In this document: piece after piece, positions 31,892 to 42,758 of the stretch
Position numbering within the stretch: the stretch's first letter is position 1
Layout of the letters: every line of letters begins with the position of its first letter
NCBI GenBank assembly: GCA_030512335.1
Contig: JAULSU010000004.1
Location: 6,014,001 to 6,078,000, forward strand
Reading direction: 5' to 3'
DNA: 64,000 bases
Source: Immersiella caudata
Lineage: Eukaryota; Ascomycota; Sordariomycetes; Sordariales; Lasiosphaeriaceae
Notes under the pieces: model-generated
Databases searched by the model: none
Told to the model about the DNA's origin: nothing
Seen by the model: the letters and a program-made list of their open reading frames with translations, nothing else
Translations under genes and position numbers: made by a program

Positions 31892-34800
31892 ATGCTGGCA
31901 CATGTGGGGTCGGAAAAAAAGGGGCAGGGTTAGGCTTCCCGCAGTGTAAGTCTGGGGTAATGGCAATCGGCAGCTGAAGAATGGCAGCATTTCTCACACG
32001 CACACACCCGCAAATTCGACTTGTATGTTGTTGCATATGATTTTCTGGTCTGGAAAATACTACTCGCACTCGCACAGACAATTTCATCACGATGCATGGC
32101 TCGTTGAATTGAATCTTGCATCACAAAATCTCCGGGTCTGCATCGTCCACAAGCACCCGAGGTCTGAATATCACATGCATTCACAAGTGGACCCCTATTC
32201 TCAGAAACGCCGCAACTCGGTAACGATCGACTTGCCCATTTTGTCACCGTCGCTCACCTTCAGAACCCGCGATTTGCGGCGTTTACCGATGAGGCGACGA
32301 GCAGTGGCCGGATGCGGAAGGTGGTAGACAGTGACCCAAAATCCAGACGAGAACCGCCTCGCCGGGCTGTAGGGTGTTTTTGTGTGTTGGCATGTTGCAT
32401 TTCTGTTAGCTAAGCTCATGAGTGTGTCGCGTTGCATGTGGGCGATTGCCGATCTTATTTTGAGCGCTGGTGGTGGTTTGTTGAGATGTGAGTCGGTGCC
32501 GCGGGTGTTGAATCGGCATTGAAGACAATTGTCTGGAGTGCATTGTTGAAGATAAAAGGGGCGACGAAAAAGCTTCCAGGAATGCAACAGCCAAACTTCT
32601 TTAGGTGTCGATGCAGAGGAGAAACAAAGTGATTGTGGAGACAGAGGGGGGAAAGGCATCGGTCGAGTTTTGGCGCCTGCTCAAGTTGAAGGGAGACTGC
32701 TGAGAACTCGGACAAAGGGAGGCATTCAGATGATAGGGCAAAGTCTGAATATCTCGGAGTTTGCGAAGACAAGAACCCCGAACTTTGTCGCTTGCAGGGG
32801 CGCTCATCCCCGCCATCAAACACCGTCTCGGCCAACTCCATGTCGCCGCAACGGAAACATCACGACATGCTAACCCCATCAACAGCTGCCAACGCGGTGC
32901 TCTCTATTTCACTACTACATCGCGCTATATATAACCTCTTCTCCCCACTGCAATCAAAGATACAGCATCCATTGAGCTTGATTTTCGCCCTTCGGTCCCC
33001 TAACCCGGTTCGTCCCTACCATCTCCTGACCATTCAGTGGTGTCTTGCAGCGCAACAGCAGATTTTAGGTTATTGCTTTTAATTAAGCCGCCACTCGCGA
33101 CAGACCCAAGCCCAGCGCCTCTGGAGATTGAAAATCCTCGCTGATGCACCCACCGACGGTATCTGTCGTTCCGGCGAGTCGCAACCCAGAAATGTTTGGC
33201 GAGATTTGTTGCCTCTCCCTTTTACATTTACGTTCCATGCATTGGTCCTCCACAAATGGAACGAACCCAAATCGCAGCTCTGGGGAAATGCAACTCTACG
33301 ACCTTTTTCCTCCGCGCTACCTTCCTTTCTTCTCAGGAACGAGAGGAACCCTAATTCCTTTGCGGTAGCACCGGAGGGCGAGAACGCCAAGACCACGGGC
33401 GATTTATCCGCTGATATTGAGGCCTTTGAGCCTGGACCCTGGGACAGCACGCAATGCGACGTCAGGTGCGAGGCGAACCATACTTGGCCACCCATTTGCA
33501 TCCGGAGCTGAAAAAAAATGTCTTGGTGGTAGAATCACGAGGGATGCTTTCCATGGTGCGTTATTTACTTTTCACGTGGTGTGGAAGGTGACTGCACATG
33601 AAGTGCAAAGCGCTTGTCCTTCCTTTTTGGATGTCGTCGGCAGCGAGGGTTTGGGCCACGGTCTGGTCAGAGTTTTGTTAGGGATGGCTCGGTTCGGAAA
33701 GGGCCGTTCTGGGGGTGTTTGTGTCTGCCGGAAGCGCGGGAGAGGCTGGAGGTCTCGGCGGCTCTTTTTGTGTGTCTCGCCTGGTTGCGCTGTGTGGGTG
33801 GTGCGAGAGGTCGCATCTAACTAAGATTCGGGATGATGGGGTTCCACCGCGAAGTTAAGGTGGTATTTGACCTGAGGTTTTGGGAGCATATTAGTGATGG
33901 GCTCGTCGGTAGGTAGCATTGCTGTTCACAACGGGAACGGGTGCTGAAAGTGCAACAAACGCAGTGGTTTCCTGGTTTGAATCACGGAATGCATGTAATG
34001 AAGTATCGCCAAAGGGAACGCTTCCACTCGCAGCATCTCGCTAACCCGCAAGCTACTGCGCTGATATATTGCAAAAGAGAGCTGTTCGCAGGGAGTGGTG
34101 GGCGCTGTGGTAGTCGTGCTTCCTGAATTAGGCATGTGTTACGGTCAAGCCATCAAGACAGCGGGAGATAAACATCGCAGCTACGGTAATCAAAACAGCG
34201 TAGCTGCGTGCAATCTAAGGTGCTAACATTGAGCCCTGGAGATACGCCTTTGCATGGATCCCACGTCACCGGACATGCTTGGGTCCTTAGTAGTCTGCAT
34301 CAAATGCCACAGCAGTTCACAAGCGTCCACAGCTTCTCTCTCACCCGAAATGCAATGGGTAAGAGAAGGTGAAGTAGGGGCTGTGGTTAAGGCACGTGGC
34401 CCCATGGCGTGACCCAGGCAGGTAGGTACCTTAACCGTGAACACGCCAGGCACAAACGGCCGACTCGCATCTGGACGTTGCGCCGTTGGGCCACTTCGGA
34501 TATTTTCCTTTGGTTATAACTGGCCTAGCGCCTTTCTGGCGGCAATTAGTGGCCAGTGGCGGAAAACAGTTGCAGCGGATGGTACGGCGAGGGCTGCATC
34601 GCGTGTGGTGTGAGGGAAGGTTACACGGCTGTGGCCAAACCATCACCATGTTACTAGCTCCATGGTCCCGGCCACGGTGCGTTCTGTGACTTCCGAGTGG
34701 CCAGAAAGGGGATGGCATGCCATTCGACGGAAGGATGACTCCCCGGATACCAGGTCCGCCGTGATGCTATTCTGGTATCATGATATCGACGACCATTAGG

Positions 34801-34952
34801 TTTGAAAGGTATAAAGATGGCATGATGGTCCCGAACTGTCGATCTCCTTTTCCTCATCCTCATCTTCCTCATCAGATCTTCACATCTTCACTCCCACACC
34901 TCACCCAATTACCGCCACCACCCATCACCCCAACCCAGCCAACATCTTCAAG
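31892..34952. other. 3-kb region without a supportable gene
   Basis: Many short open frames occur but none has a domain, signal peptide or consistent introns. Composition alternates between AT-rich and mixed. The right end (34800-34952) is the promoter and leader of the DUF4360 gene. Confidence 0.5.
34810..34815 (+). promoter_or_regulatory. TATA box of the DUF4360 gene
   Basis: TATAAA (in ggtataaaga) lies 143 bp before the ATG; the CT-rich leader that follows is typical of highly expressed fungal genes. Confidence 0.55.
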
Positions 34953-35634
34953 ATGCGTTTCTTCACCGCCGCCACTCTCCTCGCCACTGGCGCTGCCGCC
35001 ATGCCGGCCATCTCGGTCCCGACCGCCCCCACCCCCAACCCCCAGGACGTCAAGATCCTCGGCATCACTGCCATCGGAACTGGCTGCCCTGCCGGCACCG
35101 CCTCGGTCAACATTGATGCCACCGGCACCATCTTCGATGTTGCTTTCGACCAGTACACCGCTTCCGTCGGCCCCGGCAACTTGCCTGCTGATGCCCGCAA
35201 GAACTGCCGTGTCAGCATCAACCTGAGCTTCCCCTCGGGCTTCCAGTGAGATTCTTTATTTTCTTTTTTCTTGTAGTGAGAGCAATACTGATAACTTTAG
35301 GCTCTCCATCATCGAGACCCGTTTCCAGGGCTACGCCTCCTTGACTACTGGCCAGACCGGAACCTGCCGCGCCGGTTACACCTTTGCCGGTGACAACACC
35401 CAGGAGGTCGTCTTCCAAAAGAACATTGTCGCGCCCTATGAGGACAACTACAACATGCTCGCGGGTGTCGGCATCGAGAGCTATTCCAAGTGCGGACAGA
35501 CGGCCATCCTCAACGTCAACTCTGAGGTCCGCATCACGCCCGTGACCAGCCCCTACAAGGGCCTCATGACTGTGAGCGCCCCCTTCCGCATCACGCTTGC
35601 TTGGCGCCGCTGCGCTCCCGGCAGCGACGACTAG
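34953..35634 (+). CDS. small secreted DUF4360 protein
   Basis: Two exons, 34953-35245 and 35301-35634, give 208 residues. The intron is GTGAGA..TTAG and joins SGFQ-LSIIETRF. The signal peptide is MRFFTAATLLATGAAAMPA. The mature part has ILGITAIGTGCPAGTASVNIDATGTIFDVAFDQYTASVGP, RKNCRVSINLSFPSGFQLSI, GYASLTTGQTGTCRAGYTF and ITLAWRRC, the layout and four-cysteine spacing of DUF4360 proteins found in fungi and some bacteria. Function is unknown; secretion is expected. Strong C-ending codon bias and a CT-rich leader suggest high expression. Confidence 0.88.
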
Positions 35635-37350
35635 ACTCTCACTTCAGGTGAGAGTGTTTCACTCGGGAAAAGAGTTGCACAAAAATTCAAAACGGTTGGC
35701 TGATATTGGGTAGGTTGATTCTTTCGACGGAAGCGTGCACGTCGTCTTCCGTGCTTTGTGGCGCAAGTGCTAGAGAAAAAAAGCATAGACTACTATGATT
35801 GGGGCAATACCAAGTTGAAGAACACGAGGGGTTTGATCATGATGAGACTCAGGGGCACGGCTAAAGGGTGGTTTGGGGCTTGTAAATAACTGAGCTGGCG
35901 CCGGCACGATGATGGATGACGATCTTCGTTTGACGCTCTTTTGAGTGTCCCCTTTTATCATAATGCATTCAGGGTTATGATCTACTTTTGTCTATTCATT
36001 GCTTTTGCCTTGCTTTGAGTGTCTGCTTCGGTAACTTGCGAGATAAGTATGAATCCGATCGCTACAAATCGGCGAGATTGGAACTGCAACTTTTCATAGA
36101 GGCTACTGATGCGGAAGGCTGAGATTTGGTAGAGACCTGCTGGGCGTTGGACTGACTCGGGTCGGAGTACGGAACGGCTGGTTCGGCCGAAAGAGGGGCA
36201 TCAAACGCTGTGGATTGTGGGTCCGCCGGCCGGACCAGCCGAATACCCAGTGCGGCACCTGGACCAAAACTGTCTGGTGACGCTTGCACGAACCCAAGCA
36301 CGTATTGACAAGTATTCTTTAAGCGCCAGTCTCGCGTCCTGTCACGTATGCATCTGCTCACTTGCACATCGCCATTATCACCCTCCGATGGTCTCCCGGC
36401 TTTTGATGTTTTCGTTATCGCCATCTTGGCTTGTATTGGGACGCGACTCGCGTCCCTGACCCTAGCCGGTCAAGTTGAACTCAGAGTCCTCACTGAGAAG
36501 TCCTCAGACTCCCCAGCACCGCGTTGTAGAGACGCGTGTGTGGGGCTCGGGCCGGATCGTCGGCGTCACGGGTAAGGTTACAATGTGGCGTGGCGTGACA
36601 GGGGGTACGACCATCTCACCGGCGTTGCTGTGTCACGGTTGGTGCCTTATTGGTGTTGGGGGAAAGGGCCCGCGGGACGACAATTATTGATGCGTAAACA
36701 GTTGCAGAGAGCCTAATCGCACTTGATGAAGCTCATCACTTTGCAGCGTTGCTGAATAGGAGGCATCTTGGTTCCGCACAGACGGGTTTTCGGTCGAGTC
36801 TTTGACTTGACTGCTGACACACAGACAGTGGGGAAATGGGGCGACAATCCGACCCTTGCGGGCGACAATAGAGGCCAGGAGGACCGAGAAGCGGGGGAGG
36901 CTTTGATTCGCCAAAAGGTAGAAAGACGGATGCAGATGACATTGTTTTGGCAGCTGGTGGGAAGTGGCAGCCTTCGCGGTTGGCGGTTGCTGCGGATGCA
37001 GTCTGCACGCTGGGGCCTTGCATGCATGCAAAGATGCAAAACAGGGGCTGCTACCAGGCCCAACGAGGAAATCGTCGAGAAAATTCGGTGCGTTGTTCCT
37101 GCGATCGGACCTCGTGCGAAATTCGACAATCGCAAGGCGCTCGATTTGAGTGTCGCTAGCCATGCCTGGTGCCAACAGTTTTCACCTGCAGCAACTGGAG
37201 GACCGTGAGAGAACCCGAACCATGATATAGACAGCAGCGCGATTACGAATGTCTTGCAAACCATGCTCGTCGCCCCTACCCGCGCAACAATTCATCTGAC
37301 CCTCCAATTGGTGCGCAACGAGAATCTCTTGGCCGTTGGTTCTTTCCCAG
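35635..37350. other. 1.7-kb intergenic region
   Basis: No gene supported on either strand. Confidence 0.5.
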
Positions 37351-39932
37351 ATGGCAAACCAGTCATCATCATGGCACCTTCCCCATTTACCTCCATTGGA
37401 GGCAGACGAATTTATCTTTGATGGGCTAGAAACGCAATTCGATCCCTCTTACATCGCATCACCGACACCGAACTGGCTTTCGCCGGGGGAATACAACCCC
37501 CTTCCGGCGTGCATTAATCCGGACTACACGGCTGGAGCCGTTTTCGATTTTATCGACGACTCGGAAGTCGGGTTTGACGACATCCCATGGAACAGCGCCA
37601 CCTCAGGGCATCAACCGCTCGGCTCACCGCTTCCTCCCGGGCTGGATAACGCCACTGCATTCCTTCCATTCCATCCTGTCAGCCATGGCGCTCCAAACAG
37701 TTCACCCAATCTCGCCAGACTCGAGTTCGAACGCAAAGTCCTGGCTTTGCTCGACCCTTCGCTAGGGACGGTTCAAGATGGCGAGCTCAAGATTGAGTGC
37801 CTTGATGCACAGCAAGAAGACACCCTTAACAGGATCTCCAGGGAGCGAGGATTGGCCATCCGGTTCGAGCCATCGCCATATCCAAATCGTCCACGAGTCG
37901 CCATCATCCCGAGACACGCATCACACGCTGGACCAGGGCCGCCTGTGCCGTCACCCGAGCCCTACCATCCGCACATGGTCTCTGGCTCGAGATTTCTGGC
38001 GAATCAGTTCAACTCCTTGGAGACACGCACAGCTCTGAGTTGGCCGCCTCCAGCCGAATTGCCTCTATTGTCGCCCAACCCTCTGCAAGACACGCGAAGT
38101 TCAACAAATGGTGTCCCGTCACGATGGAACAACACAACTGAGACCTCCGCTGTTCATCTTGAGGTTGATGTAGGAGGCCCAAGTGAAATGGTTATTTCTC
38201 CGCAGGCTGCAACTGGAGTGCCCGCGCGACTCGCATCCCCCCTGCCTCCTGAAGATGGGCCAGGGCCAAAGTTGAGCCATATTCGCTCGTTCAAGAAAAG
38301 GATACTCGACCACGCCAAATCTCCTCGGCAGATCAAGGCCAAGGGGGCCTGTTACCCGTGTAGACTGATGCGAAAGAAGGTGTGTCTTCTCTTCTTGATC
38401 AGGATCAAACACTGACCACCTCACTAGTGCGATTCAGGGGAACCATGCAGGAGATGTGTGGACTCGGCCGATGGTGTCTCCTCGGTTGCGTGCCGTCGGG
38501 GTCTCGTCGCGGATCTCACAAAAATACCGATGCTTTGTTTTCTACCTCCGGAACCGCAGCAGCCAACGTCGCCGGCATCTCCTCAAGGTCACATCTTTGG
38601 CAACGCCGCCCCTGATGAGAAAGAACTTGAGGATGCGGCAAACGTTCTAGAGAAAGCTCGAAGAGTGCTCGACTATACTGAGTCACGGAGGCACCACGAC
38701 CTCAGACAAATCAGAGCCTCGGGCAAGACCGAAGAGGTTAAGAAGGACCGAGATCTTCTTGTCAGAGTCGTTACCGCCAAGATCAAGGATCTTCGCGGAT
38801 ACGTGTACAACCTGGGCGAGGGGAAATGCGATTACGATTTTCCCTACGACGATATAATTCAGAAGATCACCTGGGAAGTAGTCGACAACCCAAACGCAGC
38901 AACAATAATGGGCGCCGAGGATGTCGAAGATCTTGTGGCACTGCTCGAAGCTGCGTCTCGTTGCGAAGCAAAATTTCGCGAGTGGGGGACCAAGGTAAGC
39001 CGCTTCCCCCTGATTGTAAGTCGGGAGCTGATCGCCAGAAGAAACGCCTAGTTTACCAATCGCTACGTTGTCTCCGAGACTGCCTCGAAGCCCTTCGCTT
39101 GTACGCAGCGGATGCTCTGACATCTTCGGCACACATTCACTGCAAGTCACCCAAGTGCACCTCACCCGGCCTAGCCGGACTGAGTGAACGGCTCCCGCGA
39201 TACATCAACTGCCTCACGAGTGCTCTACTCCAGAAAAAGCGGGACGAAGTTGACGACTGGCTTCTTGTCTTCTACAGCCTGTGCATCCAAAGCTATGTCC
39301 GGCGTGTGTTGATCAGGTTGGAACATGGCTGGCAACAACAGAGCAAGACAGGCAACACCGGGTCGAAGCCGGGGTGTAGCGACTTTTTGCAAACGGCCGT
39401 GACACTGTTTTGCCAAGTCTCTGCCCAAAAGGGTGGCAGGCTGGCGGCGCAGATCAAGGATTCCCCGGTACAGGCTTCCGCATATGTTGGCGTCTCATCC
39501 CTGGGTAGCCTCTCCACTGTTCCCCTCGCTCAGCCAACCGGGGAGTCACCGTGGGCCTGGGATCAGTGGCGTGAAGAAGGAGTTGAGCGGCACCTAAAAA
39601 GGATCTTCGACACGCAAGACAATGCCTTAGTTATCCTGCATTGTCCCGATGATGAGGCCTATGACTCAGATGCAACGATAACCACAACAAAGGCTGGAGC
39701 CCAAAGAGGGGCTCGTCGAAATCGAGAGAGCAACGGCAGTCTTCAGCAGCTCAATCCAAGCAAGCGGGTCCAACTCACCGAGGAATCCTTGTCGACGAGA
39801 GCCACTACGCCTTCCATATCATCTCGCCACTCGATGACGAGCTATGCAGACTCTGACGTGGCCTCTCTTGCGGAGACTTGGAACTCGTCGACCTTGTCTT
39901 TTTCCACGTACAACACAAACTTGGGAGAGTAG
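37351..39932 (+). CDS. Zn(II)2Cys6-type regulator with internal zinc cluster
   Basis: Three exons, 37351-38379, 38428-38994 and 39039-39932, give 829 residues. Introns are GTGTGT..CTAG (48 nt, ACTGAC branch) and GTAAGC..CCAG (44 nt). The first intron splits the zinc cluster: C334, C337, C344, C350, C353 and C365 (GACYPCRLMRKK-CDSGEPCRRC..SVAC), i.e. C-x2-C-x6-C-x5-C-x2-C-x11-C. A cluster in mid-protein preceded by a long Pro/Asp-rich, probably activating, N terminus is a known fungal variant. A helical region follows with many charged residues (ELEDAANVLEKARRVLDYTESRRHHD) and a C-terminal Ser/Thr-rich tail. Start is the first ATG (MANQSSSW) after a CAG; an upstream exon cannot be excluded. 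Targets unknown. Confidence 0.82.
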
Positions 39933-40494
39933 GGCCGAGGATTGCACGATAGACAATATAGAATAATGATCAAACTAGACTTTTCACTTGACATCCGCTG
40001 AGTCCAAATCCTTCACCAATCGCAGAGGCTTCCGAAAGGGGAGAAGTGGGGTCACCAGCGGCACCTCTCCACCCGCAGGCATCTACACAACCGCCTTCTG
40101 GAGTGGCTGTCATATTGTGTTCGCGAGTTGGCCGAAGGCTCCTTGTACGTAGTAGGGGAAAGGGGGTGGGAGTTGGGGATCCGGGGGTTAATGGGGGTGG
40201 GATGTGTGGGAGAGGATGAATCTATTTATATCGTAAACATCATGACAAAAACCAAACGGGAAAAGGGCTCTTGGAGACGCCGTTGTGGCCACATGCATGT
40301 CGGGCGTTGACCACTCACACAACGAAGTATAGACCCCTTTCATTGGATGGTCCCAACTCTCCCCTCATTCTTGACCGCAGTCTTTTCAACTTCAGGCATC
40401 CAACCTCTTTCCCTCTCAAATTCTATCGTCCCGGGTGCACATTTACTGACATATCCGTGTTATTTTTCGCCGTCTTATTCTTCGAATTTCTGAC
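39933..40494. other. intergenic, promoter of the HET gene at 40495
   Basis: Contains tatttatatc at about 40222-40231 and a CT-rich leader; no gene. Confidence 0.5.
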
Positions 40495-42663
40495 ATGGCG
40501 CCCTCTCGCATCACAAAGAAGCGACGCGCATACCGGGGAGCGGCCAGGTCGAGGGGCGGGCGCATCACCAGAAGGCGCACCGACGAAGAAGCTCTCCAAG
40601 TTGACGACTTGCCCCCGTACAAATACGAGCAGCTCACCAATCCGGGGCAGATCCGAGTTCTTCAACTCCACATGACGAAGGGAGATGTTATTGATCTCGA
40701 GCTCAAACCGGTTCAGCACTCGGATGGCGGCTATCAGGCCCTGTCATATGTATGGGGCAGCGAGGACAAGCCTTTCCGGGCTACAGTGCACAATGGGACA
40801 GGTGCCGCCCTGGGGTATATCCCCCTCACCTTGAGTTTGTTCAACGCGTTACGTGACCTCCGAGACTCGGAGGGAGTCAAAAGCAAGCAATTTTGGATCG
40901 ACCAAATTTGCATTGACCAGCAAGGCGACGAGAAGAATCACCAGGTGGCCATTATGGGGGAAATCTACAGAAATGCGGCAGGGGTCATTACCTACTTGGG
41001 CCCAACCGAAGACCAGGGGGTCGAAGAAAGCACGGTCGAGTTGTTAGACAGGATATACGACCACTTTTCGCCAAATTTTGACATGCTCCTCGAAATTGGC
41101 GACTTGAGTGATGCTTACGACAGGAGAGCGTCATTCCCAGTCCCAGCCTTGCCGAGTGATCTGGAAGAGGAGGTTACGGCTTGCGCGAAGGGCGGCTGGG
41201 TGTTGGACGACGCGGCATCCAAAAAGTGGCGGCACTTGACGGCCTGGGCGTACGGAGATTGGACTCAAAGACTCTGGTCAGTAAATACTCAGTTCGCATC
41301 ATACTTCTTAACTGACAATATGGAAAGGATGGTGCAGGAGCAGCTTCTCAATCGCAATACTCAGATCTTGGGTGGTCGGCGCTTGCTACGCTGGGATACC
41401 ATTGCTACCACTACTTTTTGGTTTTACCTCCAATTCCTGCCGGACTCATGGTTGACACATTTCTGGACCCAACATGAATTCGACGACGAATAGTGGTTCC
41501 CTCCCACCCACTGCGCTGTGTCCGTGTTCGGGATGTGGCGGGAGCGTAGTCAGGGCCACGTGATCGATGTGGAAGTGCCAGGAGCGAATCCTCTGACCGG
41601 GAGATTTAAGCTCTTGACCAACATGGCCTACTTCTCTCATCTTCAGTGCCGCGATGCTCGAGATCACGTCTTTGCATTGCTGGGCATATCCTTCGACGGC
41701 TTGGCGCTAGGACTACAGCCAGATTACTCACCCCAAAACTCACCAGAAAACGTCTTCCTCGACCTCACAGTCCGCGTCCTCAGAGAAAGTTCCACCCTCA
41801 ACGGGCTCAGTTACGTCTGCATGTGGTACAACGAGTCTAACCCCGCCCTTCCATCATGGTCCATCAACGTTCAACGTCCCGCACTGTTGGAACCCTCATT
41901 CATTTTTAATGGCGGTCCCACGGCCTCACATCCGCACCATCGCACACGCACGCCTCCTCGATTCTCATGCGGAGACACTGTACTTACACTGAAGGGTCAT
42001 CGGGTTGACGGAGTTCGCTCTCATACTGCCCCATGCTTTATGACTCGTGATGATTTTTATGGTCAGGCTTCTCACGCAAAGTCTCAAAACCTAGTGCGAA
42101 TACTCTCAAACCTAGCAACGGTGCTATGGGGTCTGCCTAACGGAATCTCCGCAACCAATATCATCTCCGCATGCCGCACGATAACATTCTCAAAGGCTTT
42201 TGACGAAAATGCCGCACTGTATCTATGGAGCTTCCTTGACCAGAAACTCGGATCTATCGAGAGAGAGCTGAAAGAGATGGAACATGAGGACGCCGAAAGG
42301 CTGCGTTTGGTGCGGGCAATGGCGAGAGATGAATGTCTGCTTGTATCTGAGCCAACCCCCCTCAAATAAATACAAGATCACGAGAAGGACAAGTTCGCAG
42401 ACGAATTTTTAAGCGCCATACGTTGGCAAAATCGTTCCTTTGGGGTTAGCGAGAGAGGGTTCCTTTTCAGCGCCATGAACAGGGTCGAGGAAGGCGACGC
42501 CATCATGGCCTTGGAAGGCTCGAATGTACCTTGGGTGCTCAGACCGGTTGAGAATAACAGGTATCGGCTTGTCGGCGATATTTGGGTGGAGGGTCTGATG
42601 TTTGGGGAGGCTTACGAGGGTCTGGATCCGGATGAAGTTGACTATGACATTGAGATAGTTTGA
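40495..42663 (+). pseudogene. HET-domain protein with an in-frame TAG (disabled or recoded)
   Basis: One frame of 723 codons covers the whole gene. The N terminus is strongly basic (KKRRAYRGAARSRGGRITRRR). The HET domain shows YQALSYVWGS, FWIDQICIDQQ, VAIMGEIYRNAAGVITYLGP and WRHLTAWAYGDWTQRLW-MVQEQLLNRNTQILGG. An in-phase intron at 41277-41327 (GTCAGT..AAAG, TTAACTGAC branch) is likely because it creates the conserved RLWMVQEQ. A TAG at 41491-41493 then breaks the frame, which continues with SVFGMWRERSQ, YFSHLQCRDARDHVFALLGIS and later NRSFGVSERGFLFSAMNRVEEGDAI. A second stop (TAA 42367-42369) may be inside a short in-phase intron (42343-42387). HET domains trigger incompatibility cell death in fungi (family knowledge). 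Confidence 0.7.
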
Positions 42664-42758
42664 CATGGACACGGGAAGCTGAAGGCACGCCACTCTGGCC
42701 TACGCTGGAGCTGCATCGCTACTCTCCAGAATGCGGGCTTCTTGTGCCCTGGAAAAAG

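Noticed and set aside
30254..31990. 578-residue open frame on the minus strand
   Set aside because: It lies antisense to the intact GH43 gene and is explained by the C/G-rich third codon positions; composition is Gly/Val/Glu-biased with no domain.
33417..33824. Possible gene in the 3-kb gap after GH43
   Set aside because: Open frame without motif, signal peptide or splice support; composition not gene-like.
36684..37264. Overlapping minus-strand frames upstream of the second Zn2Cys6 gene
   Set aside because: Several frames are open at once, typical of non-coding sequence; no domain.
42367..42369. TAA in the HET frame taken as a second nonsense mutation
   Set aside because: A short in-phase GT-AG intron (42343-42387) can remove it, so it is not counted as a firm lesion.
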